From Eubacteriales bacterium (GTDB lineage Bacteria > Bacillota > Clostridia > Oscillospirales > Acutalibacteraceae): a DNA stretch of 5,741 bases. Where the stretch lies: the NCBI GenBank assembly GCA_030529125.1, contig JAUMXP010000103.1, positions 1 through 5,741 on the forward strand, written 5' to 3'. Shown in pieces: positions 1 to 5,741 of this stretch (its first letter is position 1; each line of letters starts with the position of its first letter). A program made the translations under genes and the position numbers. The notes under the pieces are model-generated. The model was given only the letters and a program-made list of their open reading frames with translations, had not been told where the DNA came from and ran no database searches.

Positions 1-14
1 AGTTTTGCTTGATT

Positions 15-20
15 TATAAT
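15..20 (+). promoter_or_regulatory. candidate -10 box for the permease operon
   Basis: The hexamer TATAAT matches the sigma-A -10 consensus exactly and lies 59 bases before the permease start codon. With a 17-base spacer the -35 box would lie just outside the left edge, so it cannot be checked. Transcription would start near position 27, just before the inverted repeat at 33-54. AT-rich leaders produce such hexamers by chance, so this is only a candidate. Confidence 0.4.
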
Positions 21-32
21 ATTTCCTATACG

Positions 33-54
33 TAATAGGTATTATAACCTATTA
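33..54. promoter_or_regulatory. 8-bp inverted repeat in the permease leader, possible operator
   Basis: TAATAGGT (33-40) and ACCTATTA (47-54) are perfect reverse complements separated by the six bases ATTATA. The site lies just downstream of the candidate -10 box and 25 bases before the permease start codon. A dimeric repressor bound here could block initiation or early elongation. The arms are AT-rich and no T-tract follows, so it is a poor terminator. No regulator can be named from the sequence. Confidence 0.4.
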
Positions 55-79
55 ATTATAAAGAGGGAGAGGATTAACA

Positions 80-1438
80 ATGCCGATGTCTTTAGTCTAT
101 CTGGGCGTAATGCTGGCAGTTATTTGCGTCTGGTTTTTAGTGATTAAAAGACCTATATATGAAGCTGTCGGTATCAGCTTCATTGTGTTGCTTGCAATTA
201 CAAACTCATGGGGCAACATCTGGGGCTATATCGAAGATGCGCTGTCTACATCATTGCTTTATTCGATGGTTGCGTTTGTTGCGATGTCGATTTTGCTCAC
301 AAAAACAAAAGTAGTTGACAGTTGTATAGCTATTATTTTATCTGTTTTGGGACGTTTTTCAGGCGGTGCAGGCTATGCTGCAGTTGTTGCTAGTAGCTTT
401 GTCGGTGCGCTGTCAGGTTCAGGTCCTGGTAACGTAATGGCTACAGGTTCTATTACTATTCCTGCTATGAAGAAGTCAGGTTTCCCTGCTCATCTTGCTG
501 CGAATGTTGAAAGTAACGCAAGCTACATGGGTAACATGATTCCACCATCTTCTAACATTGTAGCAGCCATGGGTGCTTATGTAGCAATTTATGGCGATGG
601 CTCTGTTTCTCAGGGCGATTTCTGGATGATACTGTGGGGCATTTCGCTGTGGTTTATTATTCAGAGACTTGTTATGGTTTTCAGCTTCTGCAAATACTAC
701 CATGTAAAACCTATGACAAAACAAGAACTTCCAAGTTTAAAGTATACACTCAAGGTTGGCTGGAAAGCTTTGTTCTTACCAGTTATTATTCTTTTACCGT
801 TTGTCCTTGACTATCTGTTCAAAGAAACATTCTTTACAGAGCGTCTGGGTGCTGATGGTGCAGCTGCATTATCAAGCTCTGTTTTACTGTTTGTCGGCGG
901 TATTGCTGCGATATATGCGTGCTTTATCGCTAAAGACAAAAAAGCAGTTTCACCTAAAAACCTTTCAAAGATGTTTGCTGACAGTGTAAAGGTGATTGCT
1001 CCTGCTATCGGCGTATGTGTATTCGGCTATATGATCGGTGCATTGTTTGGTGAACTCAATGTTGCTGATGAGCTGGGTGTAATTATTCAGTCATGGGATT
1101 TCGGAAAGCTTGGTATGGTACTCGCTATTGGTGTCATCACCTGTATTATGGGTATGGTTATTCCGGGTTCATCTATCGTTGTTATTTTTGGACCGATGTT
1201 CATCACATCACTTGCAAGCGCAGGTGTAGATCCGCTGCTTGCTGCTGCGATGCTGCCATGTATCTGTGGTGTTATGTGTGGTATTACACCTCCGCTCGGT
1301 CTTGGTATGTATGCAGGTATGACACTTGCAGAATCTGATTTTAGTAAGACTTTCAAGAATAATATGTGGTGGGTTGTTGCTCAGTTTGTTTTACAGGTTG
1401 TTATCCTGATGGGCTGGTTACCTATCATGGGACTGTAA
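80..1438 (+). CDS. TRAP-type transporter large permease (DctM-like)
   Basis: This is a 452-residue polytopic inner-membrane protein resembling the large permease of tripartite ATP-independent periplasmic (TRAP) transporters, which use an ion gradient to import organic acids or similar solutes delivered by an extracytoplasmic binding protein. Two family landmarks occur, one per inverted half: a GSGPGNVMATGSITIPAM segment at residues 113-130 followed by IPPSS at 154-158, and VIPGSS at 360-365 followed by ITPPLGLGMYA at 402-412. The first resembles the TAXI-associated branch, whose permeases are often fused to the small subunit; here there is no fusion. About 12 hydrophobic segments are visible. 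The length is normal for an unfused DctM. The ATG at 80 is preceded by a purine-rich GGGAGAGG (65-72); a second in-frame ATG at 86 is possible but less well spaced. The gene is followed after 12 bases by a four-helix membrane protein, probably its partner. No solute-binding protein gene is in view, so the substrate is unknown. Confidence 0.83.
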   Translation: MPMSLVYLGVMLAVICVWFLVIKRPIYEAVGISFIVLLAITNSWGNIWGYIEDALSTSLLYSMVAFVAMSILLTKTKVVDSCIAIILSVLGRFSGGAGYAAVVASSFVGALSGSGPGNVMATGSITIPAMKKSGFPAHLAANVESNASYMGNMIPPSSNIVAAMGAYVAIYGDGSVSQGDFWMILWGISLWFIIQRLVMVFSFCKYYHVKPMTKQELPSLKYTLKVGWKALFLPVIILLPFVLDYLFKETFFTERLGADGAAALSSSVLLFVGGIAAIYACFIAKDKKAVSPKNLSKMFADSVKVIAPAIGVCVFGYMIGALFGELNVADELGVIIQSWDFGKLGMVLAIGVITCIMGMVIPGSSIVVIFGPMFITSLASAGVDPLLAAAMLPCICGVMCGITPPLGLGMYAGMTLAESDFSKTFKNNMWWVVAQFVLQVVILMGWLPIMGL

Positions 1439-1444
1439 GGAGGT
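1437..1444 (+). promoter_or_regulatory. strong Shine-Dalgarno overlapping the permease stop codon
   Basis: AAGGAGGT is essentially a full anti-16S complement. It starts within the TAA stop of the upstream permease and sits six bases before the ATG at 1451. This fixes the start of the small membrane protein and suggests coupled translation of the two genes. Confidence 0.85.
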
Positions 1445-1450
1445 AGCGTA

Positions 1451-1990
1451 ATGAGAAAAGTATTTGACTTTATCGGTTCACTCGTAGGTTACGTTATCGC
1501 TGCTTTTATTTTTGCTTGTGTTGTATGTGGTATAACCGCAGGCGGTCTTGCTATTTACGAGTTGATTGCAAGTAGCTCTATCGGTGCAGAAAGAGCAGAA
1601 GAAATCACAACACACATCAAAGAAGACATAATGCCGTTTGTTATCTTAGCGATAACTGTTGTTGCATTTGTTTTGATACTGTTTGCACAGAAATGGTTCA
1701 ACAAAGCTGTCGAAAGAATTATAGATAAGTTGAAATCCGTTTTCGGTTATGGTGTTGCACTTAGTCTTTTTGCAGGCGGTCTTACATTCTTTGGCTTTGT
1801 TGCTGCTTTAATTATTGGCGGTGAAACAGCTACTGAAATCTGCTTGTTTATTAAGAACACTATTTTACCGGTTATTATTTACACATCAACAACACTTGTG
1901 CTTTTAGGCTTGTTTATCATGTATATGCGTAAGGAACACGCACTTACTCCTGATAAGAAGAAAAATTCTAAGCACGAAGGCGAAATGTAA
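1451..1990 (+). CDS. four-helix membrane protein with internal duplication, probable TRAP small-subunit analogue
   Basis: This 179-residue protein has four predicted membrane helices (about residues 10-39, 60-80, 98-123 and 137-158) and a short Lys-rich cytoplasmic tail (160-179). I do not recognise it as a clear DctQ by motif. Its size, four-helix topology and position directly after a DctM-like permease make a DctQ-type small-subunit role the best inference. TRAP operons usually place the small subunit before the large one, so the order here is reversed. The protein consists of two related halves: residues 30-69 align with 108-147 without gaps, including AGGL in both (30-33 and 108-111) and the pattern ExAxEI...IKxxI(M/L)P (47-62 and 125-140). 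The start is fixed by the AAGGAGGT six bases upstream. Alternative reading: an uncharacterised membrane protein unrelated to transport that simply shares the operon. Confidence 0.75.
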   Translation: MRKVFDFIGSLVGYVIAAFIFACVVCGITAGGLAIYELIASSSIGAERAEEITTHIKEDIMPFVILAITVVAFVLILFAQKWFNKAVERIIDKLKSVFGYGVALSLFAGGLTFFGFVAALIIGGETATEICLFIKNTILPVIIYTSTTLVLLGLFIMYMRKEHALTPDKKKNSKHEGEM

Positions 1991-2021
1991 TCTAATCAAT
2001 AACTTCATATTAGAGCAAAGA

Positions 2022-2052
2022 AAAGGCTTGGCACATTAAGTGCCAAGCCTTT
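2022..2052. terminator. bidirectional intrinsic terminator between convergent genes
   Basis: A perfect 13-bp stem (2022-2034 with 2040-2052, core AGGCTTGGCAC) closes on the five-base loop ATTAA. On the plus strand it is followed by TTTGTTGTTTATT. On the minus strand the complementary side reads TTTCTTTGCTC, so both directions have U-rich tails. It lies between the stop of the small membrane protein (1990) and the stop of rpe (2069), and should end both converging transcripts. Confidence 0.9.
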
Positions 2053-2068
2053 GTTGTTTATTAAGTGA

Positions 2069-2719
2069 TTATTCACACAAAGCTTTTAACTCATCGATAG
2101 CTTGTTTTGCGTCTTCTGGTTTAAATACAGCAGTGCCAGCGACACATATATCTACTCCTGCATCTGATGCAGTTTTGATAGTGTCCTTAGCGATACCACC
2201 GTCAACCTGGATAAGTACGTCTAAGTTGCGTTTCTTGATTTCTGCTTTGATAGCTTCTACCTTGCTCATCATATCAGCCATGAAGCTCTGACCGCCAAAG
2301 CCAGGTTCTACTGTCATAACAAGCACCATGTACAGTCTATCAAGATATGGAAAAACAACTTCTGCAGGAGTGTTAGGCTTGATAGCCAGTGCAGGCTTAA
2401 CATTGCGACTTTCGATTTTTGATATTGTTTCTTCTATATCTGAGTCGCTTTCTGTGTGGAAAGAAATAATGTCTGCACCTGCATCGCAGAAATCATCAAT
2501 GTATCTCAGAGGCTCTGATATCATAAGGTGTACATCAAATGGTTTGTCTGAATATTTCCTGAGTTTTTTGATAATCGGTGCGCCGAATGTAAGGTTAGGT
2601 ACAAAGTGTGCATCCATAACATCAAGGTGCATCATATCTGCGCCTGCTTTATCCATGCGCTCGATTTCAGCGCCGAATTTTGAAAAATCACAAGATAGTA
2701 ATGACGGAGCGATTTGCAT
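2069..2719 (-). CDS. rpe: ribulose-phosphate 3-epimerase
   Basis: This is a cytoplasmic TIM-barrel enzyme that interconverts D-ribulose 5-phosphate and D-xylulose 5-phosphate in the pentose phosphate pathway. The protein is 216 residues, the usual full length. It opens with IAPSLLSCDF and carries HLDVMD (31-36), DVHLMI (62-67), VEPGFGGQSF (137-146) and QVDGGI (171-176). By family knowledge the metal and acid-base residues correspond to His31, Asp33, His64 and Asp173, all present. GGQ (142-144) and the C-terminal AGTAVF (194-199) match the phosphate-binding loops. An AAAGGAA ribosome binding site (about 2727-2733) lies seven bases before the ATG, within the 20-base gap after the pseudo-ATPase gene, so it is probably the last gene of an rlmB-orf-rpe transcript that ends at the hairpin at 2022-2052. 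Nothing in it looks degenerate. Confidence 0.96.
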   Translation of the reverse strand: MQIAPSLLSCDFSKFGAEIERMDKAGADMMHLDVMDAHFVPNLTFGAPIIKKLRKYSDKPFDVHLMISEPLRYIDDFCDAGADIISFHTESDSDIEETISKIESRNVKPALAIKPNTPAEVVFPYLDRLYMVLVMTVEPGFGGQSFMADMMSKVEAIKAEIKKRNLDVLIQVDGGIAKDTIKTASDAGVDICVAGTAVFKPEDAKQAIDELKALCE

Positions 2720-2739
2720 ATAGAGTTCCTTTCTTTGTG

Positions 2740-5412
2740 CTAAATTTTACGTTTTAATAATTGTACTGCTACGGTAGCCACACCCCAGAAGAGCATGTAG
2801 AGAATCAACTCTGTTACACCCAGTATGGATACTGAATCGTACAGCACCATAGTAGCGCTTAGCAGTATGCCTAGAATAAGACCGAATACCTGAACAATGA
2901 GTCCGACAGTGAGATTGTGTCTGAATGATACACAGCTTGATACAGCGTGTATGAGGGAAGAGAACTTTCCACGTGTTGCTAAGAAAGCGTGTGAAGTATC
3001 ATCAACGTGGTTGCATACTTCGTTACAAGCGTTAGCGTAACCTGTTTTCAGCACTTTTACTGTACGATAGAACAGCTCGTAGTCTTGTGATATTTTATCG
3101 ACAGTGATGTTGCTGTCAGTCGTGCTGACAACGATACACAGACCGTTTGCCTGAGCGTTTTTGAGTTCTTGAGCAATCTTTTTGTCAGGAGTGTACTTAG
3201 TGACGAGCATAGATACAAGCTGTCCTGCACACGCGATATATGTGACATCACAGCCCTTCTTTTTGTACAGTGCTTCGTCAGCAGCATCGTCGAGATAAAT
3301 ATGGAATCTGTCGAGTAACTGTCTGTTACCAATCAGTACTCGTTCACCTGCAACCCAGCCGACAAGTCCCAGCTTGTCCTCAAACATAACGCTCTCAACT
3401 TTAGGCAAGGTGTTTTTGTTTTCTTTGAGTACCTCATCAAAAATAGGAGCAAGTGGAGACTGAGATTCCTTTAATATCACTGCAGCTGCAAGTAAGGATT
3501 CCTCAACTCTGTAATCAACAAAATTCTTGATTTTGTTAAGTTTCACACAACCTTTAGGATAAAGCTCGTTTGCTCTTACCATGACTGCCTGTGATTGTGA
3601 GAATTGTTTAACAGTAGGGTAACCGCTGATCATAGCGTTTTGCTTTAATGCATTTTTACATATAAGTTTCATTGGCAGGTTGCTTGTAATCATAGCACAT
3701 AGTGGGATGCTGATACAAAGCATAACTGCAAGTGCACACAATGCACCGACAAAGGATGAAGCAATAAATCCGTAAACAATGCTTACGAAAATTGAAATAA
3801 CAATTGTGATCGGGGCAAATTTACCACAGAGGTCTTCGCTTGGATCAGGTGCGTAAGAAATCTTAAGAAAATCGCTTAAGTACTTTGTTGGATGCTGATA
3901 AGCGATTGTTGAGTGCGATGCGGTGGTACCGCTGAGCATCTTGCGCGCATTCTCTTCGTCTGCATACATTTTTGCAACCTGTGCAGGAGAATTAGTTGTT
4001 ATAAACTTGAAGTTATCTTTAACACGCGATACCATAAGCAGTCTGCCGATTATATTTATCAGATAAGCTAGAGCTATGATGGTTGTATATATGTGTAAAG
4101 AGTCATCGCCGACAAATAAGTCAGCAGCGAATAAAGAAGTCAGTTGTTGCAGCAGACACGCAACAAACGCACATGATAGGGTAGTGTCGCTGTTGCCTTT
4201 GAAATGTCTGAGTGGTCTTAATCCGTTTGTGATAAACGGCCATGCAACAACACCCGTAAGAACTAATATCAACAGATTTATGAAGCAGTATGTCACGTAG
4301 GATGAGGCTGAATCTGATGAAGGCTCTACAAAAGAGAAGATAAGAGCCGCTAGGAATAAAGCACCAAACAACACACCTTTGATAGTAAGCTTTCTGAAGT
4401 TTGTGGCAATTTCGCGTGCAACAAACTTTGCATCCTGTCGGTCACCGCTGTTTACTTTCTCATGCTTTTGAGGTGATGGCTTTTTAACTTGCTTTGCTTT
4501 TTTAGGGAAGAGAATAGCTTTAGTGATTCTGAAAAACTTTTTGACTTTATTTTCAGGTTTTTTAGGGGCTATATTCTTAGTGGCAGGTTTTTTAGCTTCT
4601 GCTTTGCTTTCAGTAATCTGTTTGCTGTAATTTTCCTTTTCTTTAGCTGAAGCTTTCTGGTTTCCGAGCTGACTTAGTGCATAGAGCAGTGATGGTTTAG
4701 GTTCACTGCTTTTCTGCGCGTTATGTCCTCGCTTTGAAACAGTTGTGTCTTTCGACTTCAGATATTCGTCATATTCGTTCTCAACAACATCAGTGAATCG
4801 ACCTGCTTTCAGATGGATCAGATTAATTTTACTGTCGTGCTGATATGTCGGTATTTTTTCGACTATATGTTCACTTGAATACGCATACTTAGGTTTTCCG
4901 AAAAACTTCTCATATTCATTTTCGTATGTTTTTTTGTAGTGATCAGCATTTTTAGGGGCTGAGACCTGACGTTCGTATTTTTTGACAGTGGCAGCAGGGT
5001 CTATGTCTATGTCGATTTCATCGATATCCTGAACATTAACTTTGCGTGGTGGTTTAAGGCCATCAACGTCTTCGATGATATCGTCAGCAATGACAGTGCC
5101 CTCTTCATGGTCAGAAGTAAGCTCTACGTCTTTTTGCTCATCAATAGGTGTTTTCAGAGTAATTTCTGCCTTGCCTGATGTGAGCTGATCTTTAGCTTTC
5201 TGAGCACGCTTGGCAGCTTCTTCTGCTTCGAGTGGAGTCATACGCTTATATTTGACCTGCTTGTCCTTGGTGGAGTAAATTTCCTCCATCTTGTCTTTTT
5301 TATTTTCAGGTGGAGCTTGTGTTGATGACTGGCTGATGTCAGTTAGTTCTTCTTCGTCTTTAGCTTTTTCTTCTTTAACAGGCTTTGTGTGTTCTTTTCG
5401 CCAGATTTTCAT
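2740..5412 (-). CDS. P1B-type ATPase-like membrane protein lacking catalytic motifs, with long charged N-terminal arm
   Basis: This is an 890-residue protein of unknown function. Residues 1-335 are hydrophilic, rich in Lys and Glu, contain no cysteine and are probably disordered, with an acidic run (DEIDIDIDP, 131-139) and a basic segment (290-318). Eight helices follow at about 343-362, 372-395, 409-431, 440-461, 533-552, 555-580, 835-856 and 864-885, the order and spacing of P1B heavy-metal ATPases. A nucleotide-domain remnant is visible: SPLA (652-655) where HPLA is expected, and LGLVGWVAGERVLIGN (681-696) matching the GxG...GN region. The P-domain half shows TTD (764-766) for TGD. Hallmark motifs are replaced: IPL (569-571) for CPC and RANEL (613-617) for DKTGT; TGE and GDGxND are not found. 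ATP-driven transport is therefore unlikely. The ORF is open over its full length with GAGGAG (5421-5426) eight bases before the ATG, so it is not a decaying pseudogene. It lies between rlmB and rpe on one probable transcript. A scaffold, sensor or regulatory membrane role is inference only. Confidence 0.8.
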   Translation of the reverse strand: MKIWRKEHTKPVKEEKAKDEEELTDISQSSTQAPPENKKDKMEEIYSTKDKQVKYKRMTPLEAEEAAKRAQKAKDQLTSGKAEITLKTPIDEQKDVELTSDHEEGTVIADDIIEDVDGLKPPRKVNVQDIDEIDIDIDPAATVKKYERQVSAPKNADHYKKTYENEYEKFFGKPKYAYSSEHIVEKIPTYQHDSKINLIHLKAGRFTDVVENEYDEYLKSKDTTVSKRGHNAQKSSEPKPSLLYALSQLGNQKASAKEKENYSKQITESKAEAKKPATKNIAPKKPENKVKKFFRITKAILFPKKAKQVKKPSPQKHEKVNSGDRQDAKFVAREIATNFRKLTIKGVLFGALFLAALIFSFVEPSSDSASSYVTYCFINLLILVLTGVVAWPFITNGLRPLRHFKGNSDTTLSCAFVACLLQQLTSLFAADLFVGDDSLHIYTTIIALAYLINIIGRLLMVSRVKDNFKFITTNSPAQVAKMYADEENARKMLSGTTASHSTIAYQHPTKYLSDFLKISYAPDPSEDLCGKFAPITIVISIFVSIVYGFIASSFVGALCALAVMLCISIPLCAMITSNLPMKLICKNALKQNAMISGYPTVKQFSQSQAVMVRANELYPKGCVKLNKIKNFVDYRVEESLLAAAVILKESQSPLAPIFDEVLKENKNTLPKVESVMFEDKLGLVGWVAGERVLIGNRQLLDRFHIYLDDAADEALYKKKGCDVTYIACAGQLVSMLVTKYTPDKKIAQELKNAQANGLCIVVSTTDSNITVDKISQDYELFYRTVKVLKTGYANACNEVCNHVDDTSHAFLATRGKFSSLIHAVSSCVSFRHNLTVGLIVQVFGLILGILLSATMVLYDSVSILGVTELILYMLFWGVATVAVQLLKRKI

Positions 5413-5420
5413 CTCATCAA

Positions 5421-5426
5421 CTCCTC
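5421..5426 (-). promoter_or_regulatory. ribosome binding site of the pseudo-ATPase gene
   Basis: The minus strand reads GAGGAG here, eight bases before the ATG at 5412. It supports that start codon, and therefore the long charged N-terminal arm as genuinely translated. The 45-base gap to the upstream stop shows no GC-rich hairpin, which favours read-through from the rRNA methyltransferase gene. Confidence 0.75.
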
Positions 5427-5457
5427 TCTTGTAGTTAATTAATGTAAAAGTAATATT

Positions 5458-5741
5458 TTATCTTCCGCTTGCAATTTTGTACATAATAATGCCGGCAGCA
5501 ACTGATGCGTTGAGCGAATTGATTTTTCCTTTAAGAGGAAGTGAAACAATTGCGTCACATTTCTCACGCACAAGTCGGCTGATGCCCTTGCCTTCGTTTC
5601 CGATAACTATCGCTGCAGCACCGGAAAAGTCGCATTTGGTGTAGTCTGTGCCGTTCATATCGGCTCCGTATACCCAGATGTTCTTTTCCTTGAGCTCGTC
5701 AATAACTTGGGATATGTTGTTAACTCTGGCTACAGGTACGT
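5458..5741 (-). CDS. rlmB: 23S rRNA (guanosine-2'-O-)-methyltransferase, RlmB/TrmH family, C-terminal part
   Basis: Only the C-terminal 94 or so residues are in the window; the gene runs off the right edge. The visible part is a SPOUT-class (alpha/beta knot) S-adenosylmethionine-dependent RNA 2'-O-methyltransferase. By family knowledge RlmB methylates G2251 of 23S rRNA in the peptidyl-transferase P-loop. The reading frame stays open upstream of the internal ATG at 5658: it begins VPVARVNNISQ and continues to WVYGADMNGTDY, the usual lead into the knot, so 5658 is not the true start. Conserved motif 2 appears as IVIGNEGKGIS followed by RLVREKCD, and motif 3 as LPLKGKINSLNASVAAGI, where the Asn-Ala-Ser of SLNAS and the glycines form the cofactor site. 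The protein ends in a normal short tail (MYKIASGR). A TrmH-family paralogue with another target is possible, as the N-terminal substrate domain is not visible. It is probably the upstream gene of the transcript continuing into the pseudo-ATPase and rpe. Confidence 0.88.
   Translation of the reverse strand, partial: VPVARVNNISQVIDELKEKNIWVYGADMNGTDYTKCDFSGAAAIVIGNEGKGISRLVREKCDAIVSLPLKGKINSLNASVAAGIIMYKIASGR

Noticed and set aside
476..724. 82-residue minus-strand open frame opposite the permease
   Set aside because: It lies wholly antisense to the first conserved TRAP motif region, has no recognisable protein features and no convincing ribosome binding site.
1087..1356. Overlapping open frames on both strands inside the permease (1087-1356 minus, 1093-1338 plus)
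   Set aside because: Both are out-of-frame shadows of the second conserved permease half; their composition (runs of Tyr, Trp and Cys or Pro, Ile and Ser) is unlike a real protein.
2328..2723. 131-residue plus-strand open frame opposite rpe, and a similar 83-residue one at 2040-2291
   Set aside because: Both are antisense to clear rpe coding sequence, and the second begins inside the terminator hairpin. The convergent arrangement and terminator leave no promoter for them.
3057..3332. 91-residue minus-strand frame inside the 890-residue gene
   Set aside because: It is a different frame of the same strand with Ser/Thr/Leu-rich nonsense composition and no start signal; the main frame carries the nucleotide-domain match.
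2740..5412. Calling the 890-residue protein a functional copper or zinc exporter
   Set aside because: The overall fold resembles P1B ATPases, but the phosphorylated Asp, CPC metal site, TGE and GDGxND are all missing, so ATP-driven export cannot be supported.
5413..5457. A separate promoter in the gap before the 890-residue gene
   Set aside because: The 45-base gap is AT-rich, but I see no paired -35 and -10 boxes better than chance; the AT palindrome TTAATTAA there is too short to interpret.
5458..5658. Treating the RlmB-type frame as a complete 66-residue gene starting at 5658
   Set aside because: The frame stays open to the window edge, and the 27 upstream residues match the normal RlmB sequence before the knot, so it is a gene cut by the window.

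Overview
The window looks like chromosomal DNA from a low-to-moderate GC Gram-positive anaerobe. The codon use, strong GGAGG-type ribosome binding sites and the style of the RlmB and Rpe proteins suggest Bacillota, class Clostridia, possibly the Oscillospirales/Ruminococcus side. The lineage is inferred from general feel, not from a marker search. I see no IS element, phage gene, CRISPR array, tRNA or rRNA, and coding density is high.

Layout. Positions 1-79 are a leader with a consensus-like -10 box and a clean 8-bp inverted repeat. Two plus-strand genes follow as a tight pair: a 452-residue TRAP-type large permease (DctM-like, 80-1438) and a 179-residue four-helix membrane protein (1451-1990). 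The second gene's ribosome binding site begins inside the first gene's stop codon. A strong symmetric hairpin at 2022-2052 ends this unit and also ends the minus-strand unit converging on it. That unit, read right to left, is the C-terminal part of an RlmB-type 23S rRNA 2'-O-methyltransferase (5741-5458, cut by the window edge), an 890-residue membrane protein (5412-2740) and ribulose-phosphate 3-epimerase rpe (2719-2069). Gaps of 45 and 20 bases with good ribosome binding sites suggest one transcript.

The most unusual item is the 890-residue protein. Its C-terminal 550 residues have the architecture of a P1B-type (heavy-metal) P-type ATPase: eight predicted helices in the right order, and recognisable nucleotide-domain and P-domain remnants. 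Every catalytic signature I looked for is altered or missing. The metal-site CPC aligns with IPL, the phosphorylated DKTGT aligns with RANEL (Asp to Arg), TGE and GDGxND are absent, and TGD reads TTD. A cysteine-free, charged arm of about 335 residues stands where metal-binding domains would be. It is best read as a pseudo-ATPase retained for a structural or regulatory job.

The second notable item is the small membrane protein beside the TRAP permease. It consists of two similar two-helix halves offset by 78 residues, which is not a feature I associate with ordinary DctQ small permeases. The permease and this protein probably form one transporter, with the solute-binding protein outside the window or absent. 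The minus-strand genes combine housekeeping functions (ribosome modification, pentose phosphate metabolism) with the unexplained pseudo-ATPase.
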